Source of the DNA: Bradyrhizobium japonicum USDA 6
GTDB lineage: Bacteria > Pseudomonadota > Alphaproteobacteria > Rhizobiales > Xanthobacteraceae
Assembly: GCF_000284375.1 (NCBI RefSeq)
Contig: NC_017249.1
Span: 7,185,001 to 7,249,000 of the forward strand
Direction: 5' to 3'
DNA length: 64,000 bases
Each line of letters begins with the position of its first letter. The stretch's first letter is position 1. Positions 9,274 to 19,045 of the stretch are shown here, in pieces. The translations under genes were made by a program, and so were the position numbers. Below the pieces are notes generated by a model. The model was not told the DNA's origin. It did not search any database and was given only the letters and a program-made list of their open reading frames with translations.

Positions 9274-10422
9274 CTACTCCGCCGCCATCGGCATCTCGTC
9301 CATATGCTCGTGCAGCACCACGCCGGCGAGCGGATCGAAGTCGCCGATCCACGGCTTTCGCGCCAACACCGATTTCGTGTGAGCATAGCCCGCATGCCAG
9401 CGCCGCGTGATGCCTGACGGGCTGAAGTCGATGTCCTTGGTGTGGGTCTCGCGCTCTAGCTGCGGCGCCAGCAGCCGCACCACATGCATGCGGGTCGGAC
9501 AGCCGTAGCTCATCAACTCCCTCACCGCGGGATCGTTGCGCTCGCTCTCGGGCAACCGCGCGACAAGCTGGTTGATGACGTGGCGCAGGCGATGGGCCTG
9601 CTGCTGCCGCATGATCTGGCTCGCGATGCGGCTGGAGTACTGCACGTCCTTATGGCGGTTCAAGACCTCCGCCATCGTGGTCGGCTCGGCGCCGACGGGA
9701 TTCCACAGATGCACGGAGAAGATCAGCGAATCCCTGCGTGGATTGTCGTCGAACACGGCCTCCGTCGGCGTGTTCGACAGGATGCCGCCGTCCCAATAGA
9801 GCTCGCCATCGATGCGCACCGCCGGGAAGGCCGGCGGCAGCGCGCCCGAAGCCATGACATGCTTCACCGTCAGTTCGCCGTCGCGGCTGTCGAAATAGCG
9901 CATTTCGCTGGTGCCGACATGGGCCGCACCGACCGTCAGTCGCGGCGCGCAGCGATTGGCGAGATCGAAATCGACCAGCTCGCTCAGCGTCTTCTCCAGC
10001 GGCGCGGTCGAATAGAAGCCGGCGTGATCGGCGCCCAGCGGATAGGAATCCCCGGCATGCGCCAGCGCATTGGGGCGGAAGAAACCTGGAATGCCGTGGG
10101 TCACGGTCGACCAATAGGCCAGCTTCTCGTTGAAGCCGGGAAACGCGGCGCGCCAGTCCCAGACCGGCGTTTGCTCCATCCGCTTCCAGAACTCCCTCAA
10201 GCGCGCCAGCCGGTGCTCCGGCGCGTTGCCCGCAATGAGGCTCGCATTGATGGCGCCGATCGAGGTGCCGATGATCCAGTCCGGCTCGATGCCGGCCTCG
10301 TGGAGCGCCTGGTAAACGCCGGCCTGGTACGAGCCTAGCGCGCCGCCGCCCTGAAGCACCAGGACGACCTGACCCGGCAGGTCCATACTCTTTCGTTGCC
10401 CGTTGTCCTGCATGCCGTTCAT
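9274..10422 (-). CDS. Patatin-like phospholipase, DUF3734 type
   Basis: Predicted serine acyl hydrolase, 382 aa. It shows the oxyanion-hole glycines (VLQGGGALGSYQAGV), the nucleophile elbow GTSIGAINA, and the catalytic DGG (YWDGGILSNTP). The C-terminal part with CPTRMHVVRLLAPQ and SPSGITRRWHAGYAH matches the DUF3734 extension seen with this patatin subgroup. A ribosome site (CAGGAGCAAGAC) precedes the ATG. It is divergent from a LysR regulator, a common arrangement for a regulator and its target. Confidence 0.92.
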   Translation of the reverse strand: MNGMQDNGQRKSMDLPGQVVLVLQGGGALGSYQAGVYQALHEAGIEPDWIIGTSIGAINASLIAGNAPEHRLARLREFWKRMEQTPVWDWRAAFPGFNEKLAYWSTVTHGIPGFFRPNALAHAGDSYPLGADHAGFYSTAPLEKTLSELVDFDLANRCAPRLTVGAAHVGTSEMRYFDSRDGELTVKHVMASGALPPAFPAVRIDGELYWDGGILSNTPTEAVFDDNPRRDSLIFSVHLWNPVGAEPTTMAEVLNRHKDVQYSSRIASQIMRQQQAHRLRHVINQLVARLPESERNDPAVRELMSYGCPTRMHVVRLLAPQLERETHTKDIDFSPSGITRRWHAGYAHTKSVLARKPWIGDFDPLAGVVLHEHMDEMPMAAE

Positions 10423-10619
10423 GTCTTGCTCCTGTCGAGCCTATCGTTATCATTCGTCAGGTGTAAGGCCATTGTTACGTCCTGCCGTTCTCGGCGATTG
10501 CCGGTCCTTTTGGAAATGCCGGCTGGCTTCCGAAACCATAGGCACCCGCTATTGCCGCAGGATATCATTCCCTGCCCCGATCGGTTAGATTTCCGGTCGA
10601 TCTCGCTGGGAGCCGATCC

Positions 10620-11507
10620 ATGGAAATGCACCAGGTCCGCTATTTCCTCGCGGTGGCGCAGCTCTTGAATTTCACGCGCGCCGCCGAGGAATGCAACGTG
10701 ACGCAGCCCTCGCTGACGCGCGCGATCAAGCAGCTCGAGGCCGAGCTCGGCGGCGACCTGTTTCGCCGCGAGCGCCCGGCGGCCCAATTGACCGAGCTCG
10801 GCCAGCGCATGCATCCGCTGTTGAAGCAGTGTTATGATGCCGCCGCCGGCGCACGCTCGCTCGCCTCCTCGTTCAAGAGTGGAGAGATCGGTGCGCTGCG
10901 CATCGCGCTGACGCATTCGATCGACCTCGCGCTGCTCATTCCGCATCTCAACGAGATCAGGCGCCAGTTCAACCGGCTCGAATTCCATTTCCTGCGTGGC
11001 TCGAGCCGCGAGGTCGCGGAATTCCTGAAGAAAGGCGAAGCCGAGCTCGGCATTGCCGCCGAGATCGACGAGGCCTGGGAGCGGCTCGACGTCTGGCCGC
11101 TGTTCACCGAGACGTTCGATCTCGTCGTCAGCCGGGAGCACCGCCTCGCCGGTCACGATACGATCGAGCCGGACGATTTGCGCGCGGAGCAATTGCTCGG
11201 CCGCAATTATTGCGAACATTCCCGGCGCATCTCCGCGAGCCTGCGCGAACACGGCATCGACGTCGATCACGGCCACGAGATTTCGAGCGAGCGCGACCTG
11301 ATCGAACTGGTCGAGGCCGATATCGGCGTCGCCATGATGCCGCACACCTCGCCGGTACCGGACAGCCTCAAGCGTACCGCAGTCGCCGGGCTCGACGCGC
11401 GCCGCACGGTCAGCCTCTACGGCGTGGCAGGCCGCCAGCGCACGGCGGTCGCCAACGCCGTAATGCGCCTGCTGCGCGGCGCGGACTGGCGGGAAATTGC
11501 GGGGTAA
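10620..11507 (+). CDS. LysR-family transcriptional regulator
   Basis: 295 aa with the LysR winged helix-turn-helix at residues 3-60 (FLAVAQLLNFTRAAEECNVT, then QPSLTRAIKQLEAELG) and an effector-binding domain after it. It starts 197 bases from the divergent patatin gene, so that gene and its own promoter are the first candidates for control. The following gene on the opposite strand is a thioredoxin-fold protein. The effector is unknown. Confidence 0.93.
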   Translation: MEMHQVRYFLAVAQLLNFTRAAEECNVTQPSLTRAIKQLEAELGGDLFRRERPAAQLTELGQRMHPLLKQCYDAAAGARSLASSFKSGEIGALRIALTHSIDLALLIPHLNEIRRQFNRLEFHFLRGSSREVAEFLKKGEAELGIAAEIDEAWERLDVWPLFTETFDLVVSREHRLAGHDTIEPDDLRAEQLLGRNYCEHSRRISASLREHGIDVDHGHEISSERDLIELVEADIGVAMMPHTSPVPDSLKRTAVAGLDARRTVSLYGVAGRQRTAVANAVMRLLRGADWREIAG

Positions 11508-11533
11508 CTTGAGGCGGCTGGACGACGCGAGCT

Positions 11534-12250
11534 TCAACGCTCGCGGCTCGCGTCTTCGAGCGCCTCGAGCAGATCGTCGATCTCCATGCGCTTGCGAAAA
11601 TCAGGGTCGACGAAGCGCGCTTTCACCAATCCGTCGCGGCCGACGACGAACACGGCCGGAATCGGTAGCATCCATCCGTCGTTGCCGTGAAACTTCGCCA
11701 TGTCCTGGTACGACAGCAGATCCTGGATCTCGGCGCCGAGGCAGATTGCGAGATTGAGCGACAGCGCATAGCCGTTGTCGAGATCAGTCAGGATCGGAAA
11801 CGGCGCTCCGGAGCCCGATTTGAGCTGTTGGGTGTATTCCTGCGTCTCCGGCATGATTGCGACAATCTGCGCCCCCATCGCTCTGATGCGCACCTCGGCC
11901 TGGACCACCGCCCTCATGTTGAGGCGGCAATATGGACACCAGTGCCCGCGAAAGAACATCACCGCGACCGGGCCGCGCGCCAGCAGAGCAGGCAGCGCGA
12001 CGAGACGTCCGCCTTCGTCAGGCAGCATGAACGGCGGCATCGCATCGCCCGGACGCGGCGCGGTCTCGCCGCCGCCGTTGCCGTTCAATCGCACCACCAG
12101 GCGATCAACCGCCTCGCCATAGGCCGGGAAGACCTCACGGCTGGCGTCGGCATAGGCGCGGAGTTGGTCGTTCAGCGTGCCCTCCATGTCGCGGCAGCGC
12201 AGGAAGGCAAGCTTGAGCTGCTCGGCGTCGGCTGGCGAAAGAGACGTCAT
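11534..12250 (-). CDS. Peroxiredoxin-like / AhpC-TSA thioredoxin-fold protein
   Basis: 238 aa. A helical N-terminal segment of about 75 residues precedes a thioredoxin-fold domain with GDAMPPFMLPDEGGRLVALP and the motif HWCPYCRLNMRA, a CxxC centre preceded by FFRGHW as in AhpC/TSA-like proteins. A PxxxTxxC peroxiredoxin motif is absent, so a thiol-disulfide role is as likely as peroxidase. I chose the ATG at 12250, which has a GGAG six bases upstream, over the ATG at 12265. No signal peptide is seen. Confidence 0.85.
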   Translation of the reverse strand: MTSLSPADAEQLKLAFLRCRDMEGTLNDQLRAYADASREVFPAYGEAVDRLVVRLNGNGGGETAPRPGDAMPPFMLPDEGGRLVALPALLARGPVAVMFFRGHWCPYCRLNMRAVVQAEVRIRAMGAQIVAIMPETQEYTQQLKSGSGAPFPILTDLDNGYALSLNLAICLGAEIQDLLSYQDMAKFHGNDGWMLPIPAVFVVGRDGLVKARFVDPDFRKRMEIDDLLEALEDASRER

Positions 12251-12333
12251 CTTCTGCTCCGGCATTCGAGGGACGAATAGTAGTTTCCCGGCTCGGCCGC
12301 CCGCAAGGGGCGACCGTGATGCCGGGACCCGGT

Positions 12334-12618
12334 TCAGTTCACGTAGAAATTACCGGTCGGATCGAGCCGTCCCGACGCCGAATACAGCGTGCCGTTGTCC
12401 ATGAAGAAAACGGTGTTCTCGGGCACCTTCTTGGCGTGCTTCATCATGGCGTCGTGGTTCTTCTCGGCGGGGGCCATCGCCATCGCCGACATCTTGCCGG
12501 GACCGCCATAGACATAGGCCATGCCGGCCTTGAGATCCCAGGCCGCTTCCGAGAAGGCCGACGTGGCGATGACCGCGAAGGCGGCGGTAAAAATCAGGGT
12601 TTTGGACACTTTCGTCAT
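12334..12618 (-). CDS. Small exported protein of unknown function
   Basis: 94 aa. A clear signal peptide (MTKVSKTLIFTAAFAVIATSAFSEA) leads to a short mature chain with a Met-rich stretch (KMSAMAMAP), the segment NTVFFMDNGTLY and the C-terminus DPTGNFYVN. I do not recognise the family. The start is set by a GAGAAGC ribosome site; the same frame stays open far upstream but that part has no coding character. It lies alone between a peroxiredoxin-like gene and a divergent cupin gene. Confidence 0.75.
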   Translation of the reverse strand: MTKVSKTLIFTAAFAVIATSAFSEAAWDLKAGMAYVYGGPGKMSAMAMAPAEKNHDAMMKHAKKVPENTVFFMDNGTLYSASGRLDPTGNFYVN

Positions 12619-12855
12619 GAGATGCTTCTCCGGATTGACGTGAACGCCCGCCAATCGGGCGCCCTGCCATCGGACGCCAGATCCCCCGGAAGCGGAAATG
12701 CCGTTGCCCAATCGGTTCGATAGCCGCCGCGCATCAACATAGCGCGGGGCTATCGCATCGAAAGCAAGCCGGCATTTCAACATCGACGCGGTCTCGACGA
12801 AGCTCCTGCCATAGCCGGCGACCAGCGAGGTTGCGGCCAACAGAGGAGACTTTCG

Positions 12856-13335
12856 ATGTCCAGGCATCTCACAGTGTCGCGCGTGGTTTGGGCAGGCGTC
12901 GCCGTTCTCGGGGCGCTGACATTTGCAACGCCGGTTTTCGCCGGCGAGTGCCCGGCCGACAAGATCAAGCCGAATGCGCATCAGATGGTCGACACCAAGC
13001 CGGTCGGCGTCACCGACGTCACGCTCGGCGCGATCGACCTCGGCAAGCAGCCGGCGCATATCGAAGGCCGCGAACTGCGCTTCCGCAGGCTGACGATCGA
13101 ACCCGGCGGCATCGTTCCCTGGCACAGCCATGACGATCGCCCGGCCCTGATCTTCGTGCAGCAAGGCGAGATCGTCGAATACGCCTCCAACTGCGTCGAT
13201 CCGATCGTGCACAAGGCCGGCGACATCCGTCCTGAAGTGTTCGGCACCTCGCACTGGTGGAAGAACCTCGGCAAGGAGACGGTCATTCTCTATGTCGGCG
13301 ATGTCCGCAGGGATCCCAACGACCATCACATGTAA
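12856..13335 (+). CDS. Exported cupin-domain protein
   Basis: 159 aa with a signal peptide ending near PVFAGE. The cupin barrel shows the metal-site motif in LTIEPGGIVPWHSHDDRPALIFVQQGEI (two His, then Gln/Glu) and a second half with PEVFGTSHWWKN. The ATG has a GAGGAG ribosome site. It precedes an MFS carrier by 103 bases on the same strand. The ligand or reaction is unknown; exported cupins of this size are often of unassigned function. Confidence 0.85.
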   Translation: MSRHLTVSRVVWAGVAVLGALTFATPVFAGECPADKIKPNAHQMVDTKPVGVTDVTLGAIDLGKQPAHIEGRELRFRRLTIEPGGIVPWHSHDDRPALIFVQQGEIVEYASNCVDPIVHKAGDIRPEVFGTSHWWKNLGKETVILYVGDVRRDPNDHHM

Positions 13336-13438
13336 CGCGCGCGCTCGGCCCCGGCGCACGCGTGACCGGATGTGGCATCCGGGAATCTCCATGCTGCCCG
13401 CATACCGGGCGCCACATCCTCAACAGGACAAGTACGCC

Positions 13439-14641
13439 ATGACTGATCTCACCGCTCCCATCAAACCGGGCGCGCTGACCATGGATGCGCATTCCCCGGG
13501 TCTCGCGCTTCGCTCGCTCGTGATCGGGCTCACCGCATTCCTGACCGTCGTCGATCTGTTCGCGACCCAGGCGATCCTGCCCTCCCTGACGCGCCACTAC
13601 GGCGTCACGCCCGCAGCGATGGGTTTTGCCGTCAATGCCAGCACCTTCGGCATGGCGATAGCCAGCCTCGTCGTCGGCTTCTTCAGCCCGCACATCAACC
13701 CGCGCACCGGCATCCTGCTCAGCCTGACGCTGCTGGCGGTCCCCACCAGCCTGCTGGCGTCCGCGCCGAACCTTGCCGTCTTCACCGCCTTGCGGGTCGC
13801 GCAGGGGCTGTGCATGGCGTCCGCCTTCGCGCTCACGCTGGCCTATCTCGGCGAGCAATGCAGCGCCATGGACGCCGGCGGCGCCTTTGCCGCCTACATC
13901 ACCGGCAATGTCGCCAGCAACCTCGTCGGCCGGCTGGTCTCGGCGGCGGTCGCCGACAGCCTTGGCCTTGCCTGGAACTTCTATGTCTTCGCGGCCCTCA
14001 ACCTGGCCGGCGCGGTGCTGGTCTATTTCACCATCCGGCGCGTGCAGCCGATGCGCGCCATGATGCCCGCGGCGTCGCCACTCGAAGCCACGATCGCGCA
14101 TTGGCGGAATCCGCGGCTGCGCGCCGCCTTCGGCATCGGCTTCTGCATCCTGTTCGCCTTCATCGGCACCTTCACATTCGTCAATTTCGTGCTGGTCCGG
14201 CCACCGTTGTCTCTCGGCATGATGGACCTCGGCCTCGTCTATTTCGTCTTCCTGCCGTCGGTCGTCACGACCTTGCTGGCCGGCAAGGTGGCGTCGCGTC
14301 TCGGCACGCGGCCGACGATCTGGGGCTCGCTCGTTGTCGCCGGGCTGGGTCTGCCGCTGATGCTGGCGCCGCATCTCGGCGAAGTCCTCACCGGAATGGT
14401 CCTGGTCGGTGTTGGCACCTTCTTCGCGCAGGCTGCCGCGACCGGCTTCGTCGGACAGGCGGCGACCGGCAGCCGCGGTGTCGCCAGCGGGGCCTATCTC
14501 GCCTGCTACTTCTGCGGCGGGCTGGTCGGAACGGCCGTGCTCGGGCGCCTGTTCGACAGCTTCGGCTGGCACGCCTGTGTCGCCGGCGTCGGCATCGCCC
14601 TTGCCGCGGCGGCTCTGCTCACCTTCAGCTTGAAGCGCTAG
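13439..14641 (+). CDS. MFS transporter (12-TM drug/sugar efflux type)
   Basis: 400 aa with about 12 hydrophobic segments. The first helix has FLTVVDLFATQAILPSL and GVTPAAMGFAVN, as in the YnfM/AraJ-like group of MFS carriers. The chosen ATG at 13439 follows AACAGGACAAGTACGCC; an in-frame upstream extension overlaps the cupin gene and was rejected. The stop TAG at 14639-14641 overlaps the stop of ccoS, which converges from the other strand. The substrate is unknown. Confidence 0.9.
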   Translation: MTDLTAPIKPGALTMDAHSPGLALRSLVIGLTAFLTVVDLFATQAILPSLTRHYGVTPAAMGFAVNASTFGMAIASLVVGFFSPHINPRTGILLSLTLLAVPTSLLASAPNLAVFTALRVAQGLCMASAFALTLAYLGEQCSAMDAGGAFAAYITGNVASNLVGRLVSAAVADSLGLAWNFYVFAALNLAGAVLVYFTIRRVQPMRAMMPAASPLEATIAHWRNPRLRAAFGIGFCILFAFIGTFTFVNFVLVRPPLSLGMMDLGLVYFVFLPSVVTTLLAGKVASRLGTRPTIWGSLVVAGLGLPLMLAPHLGEVLTGMVLVGVGTFFAQAAATGFVGQAATGSRGVASGAYLACYFCGGLVGTAVLGRLFDSFGWHACVAGVGIALAAAALLTFSLKR

Positions 14642-14805
14642 CGCTTGACCGGGGCGTCCTGCGGCGGCTCGTCGTCGGCGATGGCGCGCCAGGCCGCGCC
14701 GTCGAGATCGTCATATTGGCCGCTGCGAAGCGACCAGAGGAAGGCGACGAGACCCGCACCTCCGAGCATCAGCGCCAGCGGCACCAGGATCACCAGGATC
14801 TCCAT
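14638..14805 (-). CDS. fixS: cbb3-type cytochrome oxidase assembly protein CcoS/FixS
   Basis: 55 aa, starting MEILVILVPLALMLGG with one membrane helix and ending in an acidic, Pro-containing tail (DDEPPQDAPVKR); the AFLWSLRSGQYDDLDGAA stretch is the FixS signature. FixS is needed to insert haem and copper into the cbb3 oxidase. The ATG overlaps the fixI stop (ATGA), so it is the last gene of fixGHIS. Its stop and that of the converging MFS gene overlap at 14638-14641, leaving no room for a separate terminator. Confidence 0.96.
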   Translation of the reverse strand: MEILVILVPLALMLGGAGLVAFLWSLRSGQYDDLDGAAWRAIADDEPPQDAPVKR

Positions 14806-16994
14806 CACACGATCTCCCGTGACGCATTGCGCGCGCGCAGCGAGTTCAGCATCACCAGGATCGACGACCCGCTCATGGCCGCGGCCGCAATCAGGGGCGT
14901 CACCACGCCGCTGATCGCCACCGGCACGGCGAGGACGTTATAGCCGATCGCCAGCCAGAGGTTCTGCCGCATCAGGTACAGCGCCTTGCGCGCCGAGTCG
15001 ATCGCGGCGACGACAGGCGCGAGCGGCCGGCCGAGGAAGACGAGATCGGCGGTCGCCTGGCTGAGATGCGCGGCCGAGATCGGCGACATCGAGACGTGGG
15101 CAGCGGCCAGCGAGGGCGCGTCGTTCATGCCGTCGCCGACCATCAGCACCTTGGCACCGCGCCGCTTCAGCTCCTCGATCCGCGCGATCTTGTCGGCCGG
15201 CGTGACGCCGGCGCGCCATTCGGTGATGCCCAGCGCATGGGCCGCCGCGATCACCGCGGGCTCGCGGTCGCCGGAGAGAATCTCGATGCCGATATTGCGC
15301 GCCTTCAGCGCCGCGATCACGGCCTGCGCGTCCGGCCGCAGACCCTGGCGCACCGACAGAATGAACCTTTCGTTGCCCTTGCTGAAAGCAACGATGGAGG
15401 CCTCAGGGTCGAGCGTGGCGCTGCCGACCAGCGCCTCGGCGCGGCAAAAGGACGGACGGCCAAGGCGAAGCTCGACACCGTCCACCACAGCGCGCACGCC
15501 CTGCCCGGCCTCCTCGACCGCACCAACGATCGGCGACCTTGCACCCGCGGCCAGCGCAACGGCGGCGGCGACCGGATGATGGCTCGACAGCGCGAGGCAG
15601 CCGGCGAGCTCGAAGATGTCGGCGGGAATGTCAGCCGCGTTCATCACCTCGAGATCGGGCAGCGTCAGCGTGCCGGTCTTGTCGAAGATGACGTGGTCGG
15701 CTTCGGCTAGCCGCTCGATGGCGTCGCCTGAATTGAGCAGCACGCCCGCTTTGAACATCGCGCCCGAGGCCACCGTCTGCACGGTCGGGATCGCGAGCCC
15801 GAGCGCGCAGGGACAAGTGATGATCAGCACGGCCACGCCGGTCACGATCGCATCGTGCCAGCCGGCACCCGCAATGACCCAGCCCAAAATGGTGATCAGC
15901 GCCGTCGCATGCACCACCGGCGCATAGAGCCGCGAGGCGCGATCGGCGAGCCGCATGTAGCGCGAGCGCGCTTGCAGCGCGTTGTCGAGCAGCCGCGTGA
16001 TCTCGGCGAGCAGCGTCGCCTCCGACGCCGCCGAGACCCGCACCCGTAGGGTGCCGGAGATGTTCATGGAGCCCGCATAGACCGCCGTGCCCTGCTCCGC
16101 CGTGACATAGAGCGTCTCGCCGGTGATCAGGCTCTGGTCGATCTCGGAACGCCCCTCGATCACCGTGCCGTCGACGGCGCAACGCTCGCCGGGCCGCAGC
16201 AGCACGATGTCGCCGGGATGAATCGCCGCGACCGGGACCTGCGAAATCTCGTCGGGCCCGACGAACTTGGCCGCCGTCTCCGCCTTCAGCGCGGCGAGAT
16301 TGCCGGCGACCGCGCGGGTCCGCCGCCGCATGTTCTGGTCGAGGAAGCGGCCGACCAGCAGGAAGGTCAGCAGCATGATCGCCGCGTCGAAATAAGCGTG
16401 CTCGGCGTGATGGATGGTCTCGACCACGGACATGCCGAGCGCCAGGCACACGCCGATCGAGATCGGCACGTCCATGTTGGTGGTCTTGGCCGACAGCGCG
16501 CGCCAGGCCGAGCGGAAGAACGGCTGGCCGGCATAGGCCGCCGCCGGCAGCGCGATCAGCGCCGACAGCCAGTGGAAGAAGTCGCGCTGCTCCGGCAGCA
16601 TGTCCGAGACATTGCCGGACCACACCGGGATCGACAGCATCATCACGTTCATGGTGGCGAACGCGGCGACGCCGAGGCAGCGCAGCAGGAAGCGGGATTC
16701 CGCAACTTCCGTCGCTTCTGCGCTTTCGGTCTCGTAAGGATAGGCCTTGTAGCCGAGCTCTTCGAGCCGGTCGATGAAGCGGGCCGGATCGAGCGTGCCT
16801 TGCTTCCACTCCAGCGCGACGCGGCGGTCGGTGAGATTCACGCGCGCCAGCGTGACGTCGGGGATGGCCGACAGTCCGCGCTCGATCTTGGCCATGCAGC
16901 CCGCGCAGTGAACGCCCTCGACGGCGAGATCGATATGCTTGATACCCTCGCCCGCGGCCCGGACGTAATGCGAAAAATCCCGCGTGACCTGCAT
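14805..16994 (-). CDS. fixI: Copper-transporting P1B-type ATPase CcoI/FixI
   Basis: 729 aa. It supplies copper to the cbb3 oxidase through the inner membrane. Seen in order: an N-terminal metal-binding domain with GVHCAGC, membrane helices, the ion-site CPCALGLAIP, the phosphorylation loop DKTGTLT, and the hinge GDGMNDAPSLAAA. The start at 16994 (MQVTRDFSHYV) follows fixH by 11 bases; a longer frame would run into fixH and lacks family similarity. Confidence 0.97.
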   Translation of the reverse strand: MQVTRDFSHYVRAAGEGIKHIDLAVEGVHCAGCMAKIERGLSAIPDVTLARVNLTDRRVALEWKQGTLDPARFIDRLEELGYKAYPYETESAEATEVAESRFLLRCLGVAAFATMNVMMLSIPVWSGNVSDMLPEQRDFFHWLSALIALPAAAYAGQPFFRSAWRALSAKTTNMDVPISIGVCLALGMSVVETIHHAEHAYFDAAIMLLTFLLVGRFLDQNMRRRTRAVAGNLAALKAETAAKFVGPDEISQVPVAAIHPGDIVLLRPGERCAVDGTVIEGRSEIDQSLITGETLYVTAEQGTAVYAGSMNISGTLRVRVSAASEATLLAEITRLLDNALQARSRYMRLADRASRLYAPVVHATALITILGWVIAGAGWHDAIVTGVAVLIITCPCALGLAIPTVQTVASGAMFKAGVLLNSGDAIERLAEADHVIFDKTGTLTLPDLEVMNAADIPADIFELAGCLALSSHHPVAAAVALAAGARSPIVGAVEEAGQGVRAVVDGVELRLGRPSFCRAEALVGSATLDPEASIVAFSKGNERFILSVRQGLRPDAQAVIAALKARNIGIEILSGDREPAVIAAAHALGITEWRAGVTPADKIARIEELKRRGAKVLMVGDGMNDAPSLAAAHVSMSPISAAHLSQATADLVFLGRPLAPVVAAIDSARKALYLMRQNLWLAIGYNVLAVPVAISGVVTPLIAAAAMSGSSILVMLNSLRARNASREIV

Positions 16995-17005
16995 GACGAT
17001 GTCCT

Positions 17006-17491
17006 TCAGTTCAGGATCACGCGATTGCGCGACATGAACACGCGTGTCCCCCGCGCCTCGCCTTCGATCACGAGATCCCACTGGCCCGGCGCGACGGAGG
17101 CTGCATTGCCGCGATAGATGCCGATGCCGGCCTCCGAGAGCTCGACCTGGAGATCCTCGCGCTTGTCGGTCGGCCGCTCCAGGCGGCCGCCGAATTTCAA
17201 CCCGCTCATCGGCTGGCCTTTTGCGTCGCGCGCGTCGACCTGAAGCGTAGCCGCACCATCGGCGCGGCGCTCGATATGGGCGCTAACCTGCCATTTGCGC
17301 GCGGCCTGGTCCTGCGCCGCCGAGATCTCGCGGTCATAGGTGAGGCCCGCGGCATAGGGGCTGTCGACGTCGGTGCCGGGCAGCGTTGCAATCGCAAGCT
17401 TCATCATGGTTACGTTGACGCCGATCACGAGCCCGAAGAAGGCGACCAGCATCAGGAACACTTTCGTTCCGGTCAGCGGCTTGGCGGCCAT
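17006..17491 (-). CDS. fixH: cbb3 oxidase assembly protein CcoH/FixH
   Basis: 161 aa. One N-terminal membrane helix (FLMLVAFFGLVIGVNVTMMKLAI), then a periplasmic domain containing DSPYAAGLTYDREISAAQ and ending with GQWDLVIEGEARG, the FixH pattern. Ribosome site CAGGAG precedes the ATG, 15 bases after the fixG stop. FixH acts in assembly of the cbb3 complex. Confidence 0.96.
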   Translation of the reverse strand: MAAKPLTGTKVFLMLVAFFGLVIGVNVTMMKLAIATLPGTDVDSPYAAGLTYDREISAAQDQAARKWQVSAHIERRADGAATLQVDARDAKGQPMSGLKFGGRLERPTDKREDLQVELSEAGIGIYRGNAASVAPGQWDLVIEGEARGTRVFMSRNRVILN

Positions 17492-17506
17492 GGCAGTCTC
17501 CTGAAC

Positions 17507-18973
17507 TTACGGCGCGACGAAATTGTCGGTGGCGGTGGCGACCTCGCCAAGGCCGATGTCGGTGACGAGGAAGCGGACCGGGATCGACTTCTCCGGATTG
17601 CTCTCCGCCGGCGCGGTGACGAGCAGGCGCAGCTCGCTGGTGGAGTCGCGCGGGATCACGATCATCGGCCTATCAGGCGTCACGGAATCGATGCCGACCA
17701 CATGCGTGGTCAGATTGGCCGGCCCGTTGGCGTCGATCGCGATGACACGGTCATAGCCGCTCTTGTTGAGCAGCCGCACCGTATAGGCGTTGCGGATCGA
17801 GCCGTCGCTGAGCCTGACCGCGACCGGATTGCGGTCGTGCAGCACGTTGACGTCGAGCAGGCTGCGGGTCGCGAGCGTGTAGATCATGATGCCGCCGACC
17901 GCCGCGATGATCGCACTGTAGGCGACGGTGCGGGCCCGGACGATGCGGTACACCGGCGCCTTGCCTTCCTGGCGGCGCTGGATGTTGATGTCGTTGTCGT
18001 AGCCGATCAGCCGCTTCGGCCGGCCGATCTTGGTCATCACGTTGTCGCAGGCATCGATGCAGAGCCCGCACTGGATGCATTCGAGCTGCGGTCCGTTGCG
18101 GATGTCGATGCCGGTCGGGCAGACCGCGACGCATTGATAGCAGTCGACGCAGTCGCCGACATGCTGCCCGAGCGCGCGCAGCTCGATCGCCTTCTTCACC
18201 GAGGTGCGCTTCTCGCCGCGGTCGTAGCGGTAGGTGACGTTGAGCGCCCATTCGTCGGTGAGCGCCGCCTGGATGCGCGGCCACGGGCACATATAGGTGC
18301 AGACCTGTTCGCGCATGAAGCCGGCGAGGACATAGGTCGTCGCCGTCAGGATTCCGATCCAGATATAGGCGATCATCGGCGCCTGGAAGGTGACCAGCTC
18401 CTTCACCAGCGTCGGCGCGTCGTTGAAATAGAGCACCCAGGCGCCGCCGGTCCACCAGGCGATCAGGAGCCAGATCGAATGCTTGAGCACGATCTCGGAG
18501 ATGCGCTCCAGCTTCATCGGATCGGACGACTTGTCCTTCTTCATCCGCTCGCGCCGGTCGCCCTCGACCAGCCGCTCGACGGCGTAGAACAGATCGGTCC
18601 ACACCGTCTGCGGGCACAGATAGCCGCACCAGATGCGGCCGCCGACCGAGTTCATCAGGAACAGCGCGACGGCGGCGACGATCAACAGGCCGGTGAAGTA
18701 GTAGACCTCCTGCGGCCACAGCTCGATGAAGAAGAAGTAGAATCGGCTGTTGGGAAGATCGATCAGCACCGCCTGGCTGGGGGCGCCGATGCCGCGGTTC
18801 CAGCGCACGAACGGCAGGAAGTAGTAGACGCCGAGGCAGAACGCCATCAGGCCCCATTTGATCCGGCGGAACGTACCGGAGACGCTCTGGGGATACACCT
18901 TCTTCTGGGCTACGTAGAGCGGCCCGTCGTCATCGTTCGATGTGAGGTCGTTCGGGTTCACGGTCTTGTTCAT
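17507..18973 (-). CDS. fixG: cbb3 oxidase accessory protein CcoG/FixG (polyferredoxin-like)
   Basis: 488 aa integral membrane iron-sulfur protein. It has about five membrane helices, with CGYLCPQTVW and CTYMCPWPR motifs, and two 4Fe-4S clusters (CVDCYQCVAVCP and CIQCGLCIDACDN). The family reduces cupric to cuprous ion for oxidase assembly. I set the start at ATG 18973 (MNKTVNPND); the region upstream holds a FixK box and a hairpin, so the longer in-frame extension is not coding. Confidence 0.97.
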   Translation of the reverse strand: MNKTVNPNDLTSNDDDGPLYVAQKKVYPQSVSGTFRRIKWGLMAFCLGVYYFLPFVRWNRGIGAPSQAVLIDLPNSRFYFFFIELWPQEVYYFTGLLIVAAVALFLMNSVGGRIWCGYLCPQTVWTDLFYAVERLVEGDRRERMKKDKSSDPMKLERISEIVLKHSIWLLIAWWTGGAWVLYFNDAPTLVKELVTFQAPMIAYIWIGILTATTYVLAGFMREQVCTYMCPWPRIQAALTDEWALNVTYRYDRGEKRTSVKKAIELRALGQHVGDCVDCYQCVAVCPTGIDIRNGPQLECIQCGLCIDACDNVMTKIGRPKRLIGYDNDINIQRRQEGKAPVYRIVRARTVAYSAIIAAVGGIMIYTLATRSLLDVNVLHDRNPVAVRLSDGSIRNAYTVRLLNKSGYDRVIAIDANGPANLTTHVVGIDSVTPDRPMIVIPRDSTSELRLLVTAPAESNPEKSIPVRFLVTDIGLGEVATATDNFVAP

Positions 18974-19031
18974 CGCCAAGAAGCTTCTCGAAAAGGTGCG
19001 ATTAAACCTAGACCCGGCGCGAGCGCGGCAG

Positions 19032-19045
19032 TTGATCCAGCTCAA
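19032..19045 (-). promoter_or_regulatory. FixK2 box upstream of fixGHIS
   Basis: TTGATCCAGCTCAA on the plus strand (TTGAGCTGGATCAA in the direction of fixG) matches TTGA-N6-TCAA at all eight positions. It ends 58 bases before the fixG ATG, the same distance as for fixN. FixK2 control of fixGHIS is known in B. diazoefficiens. Confidence 0.9.
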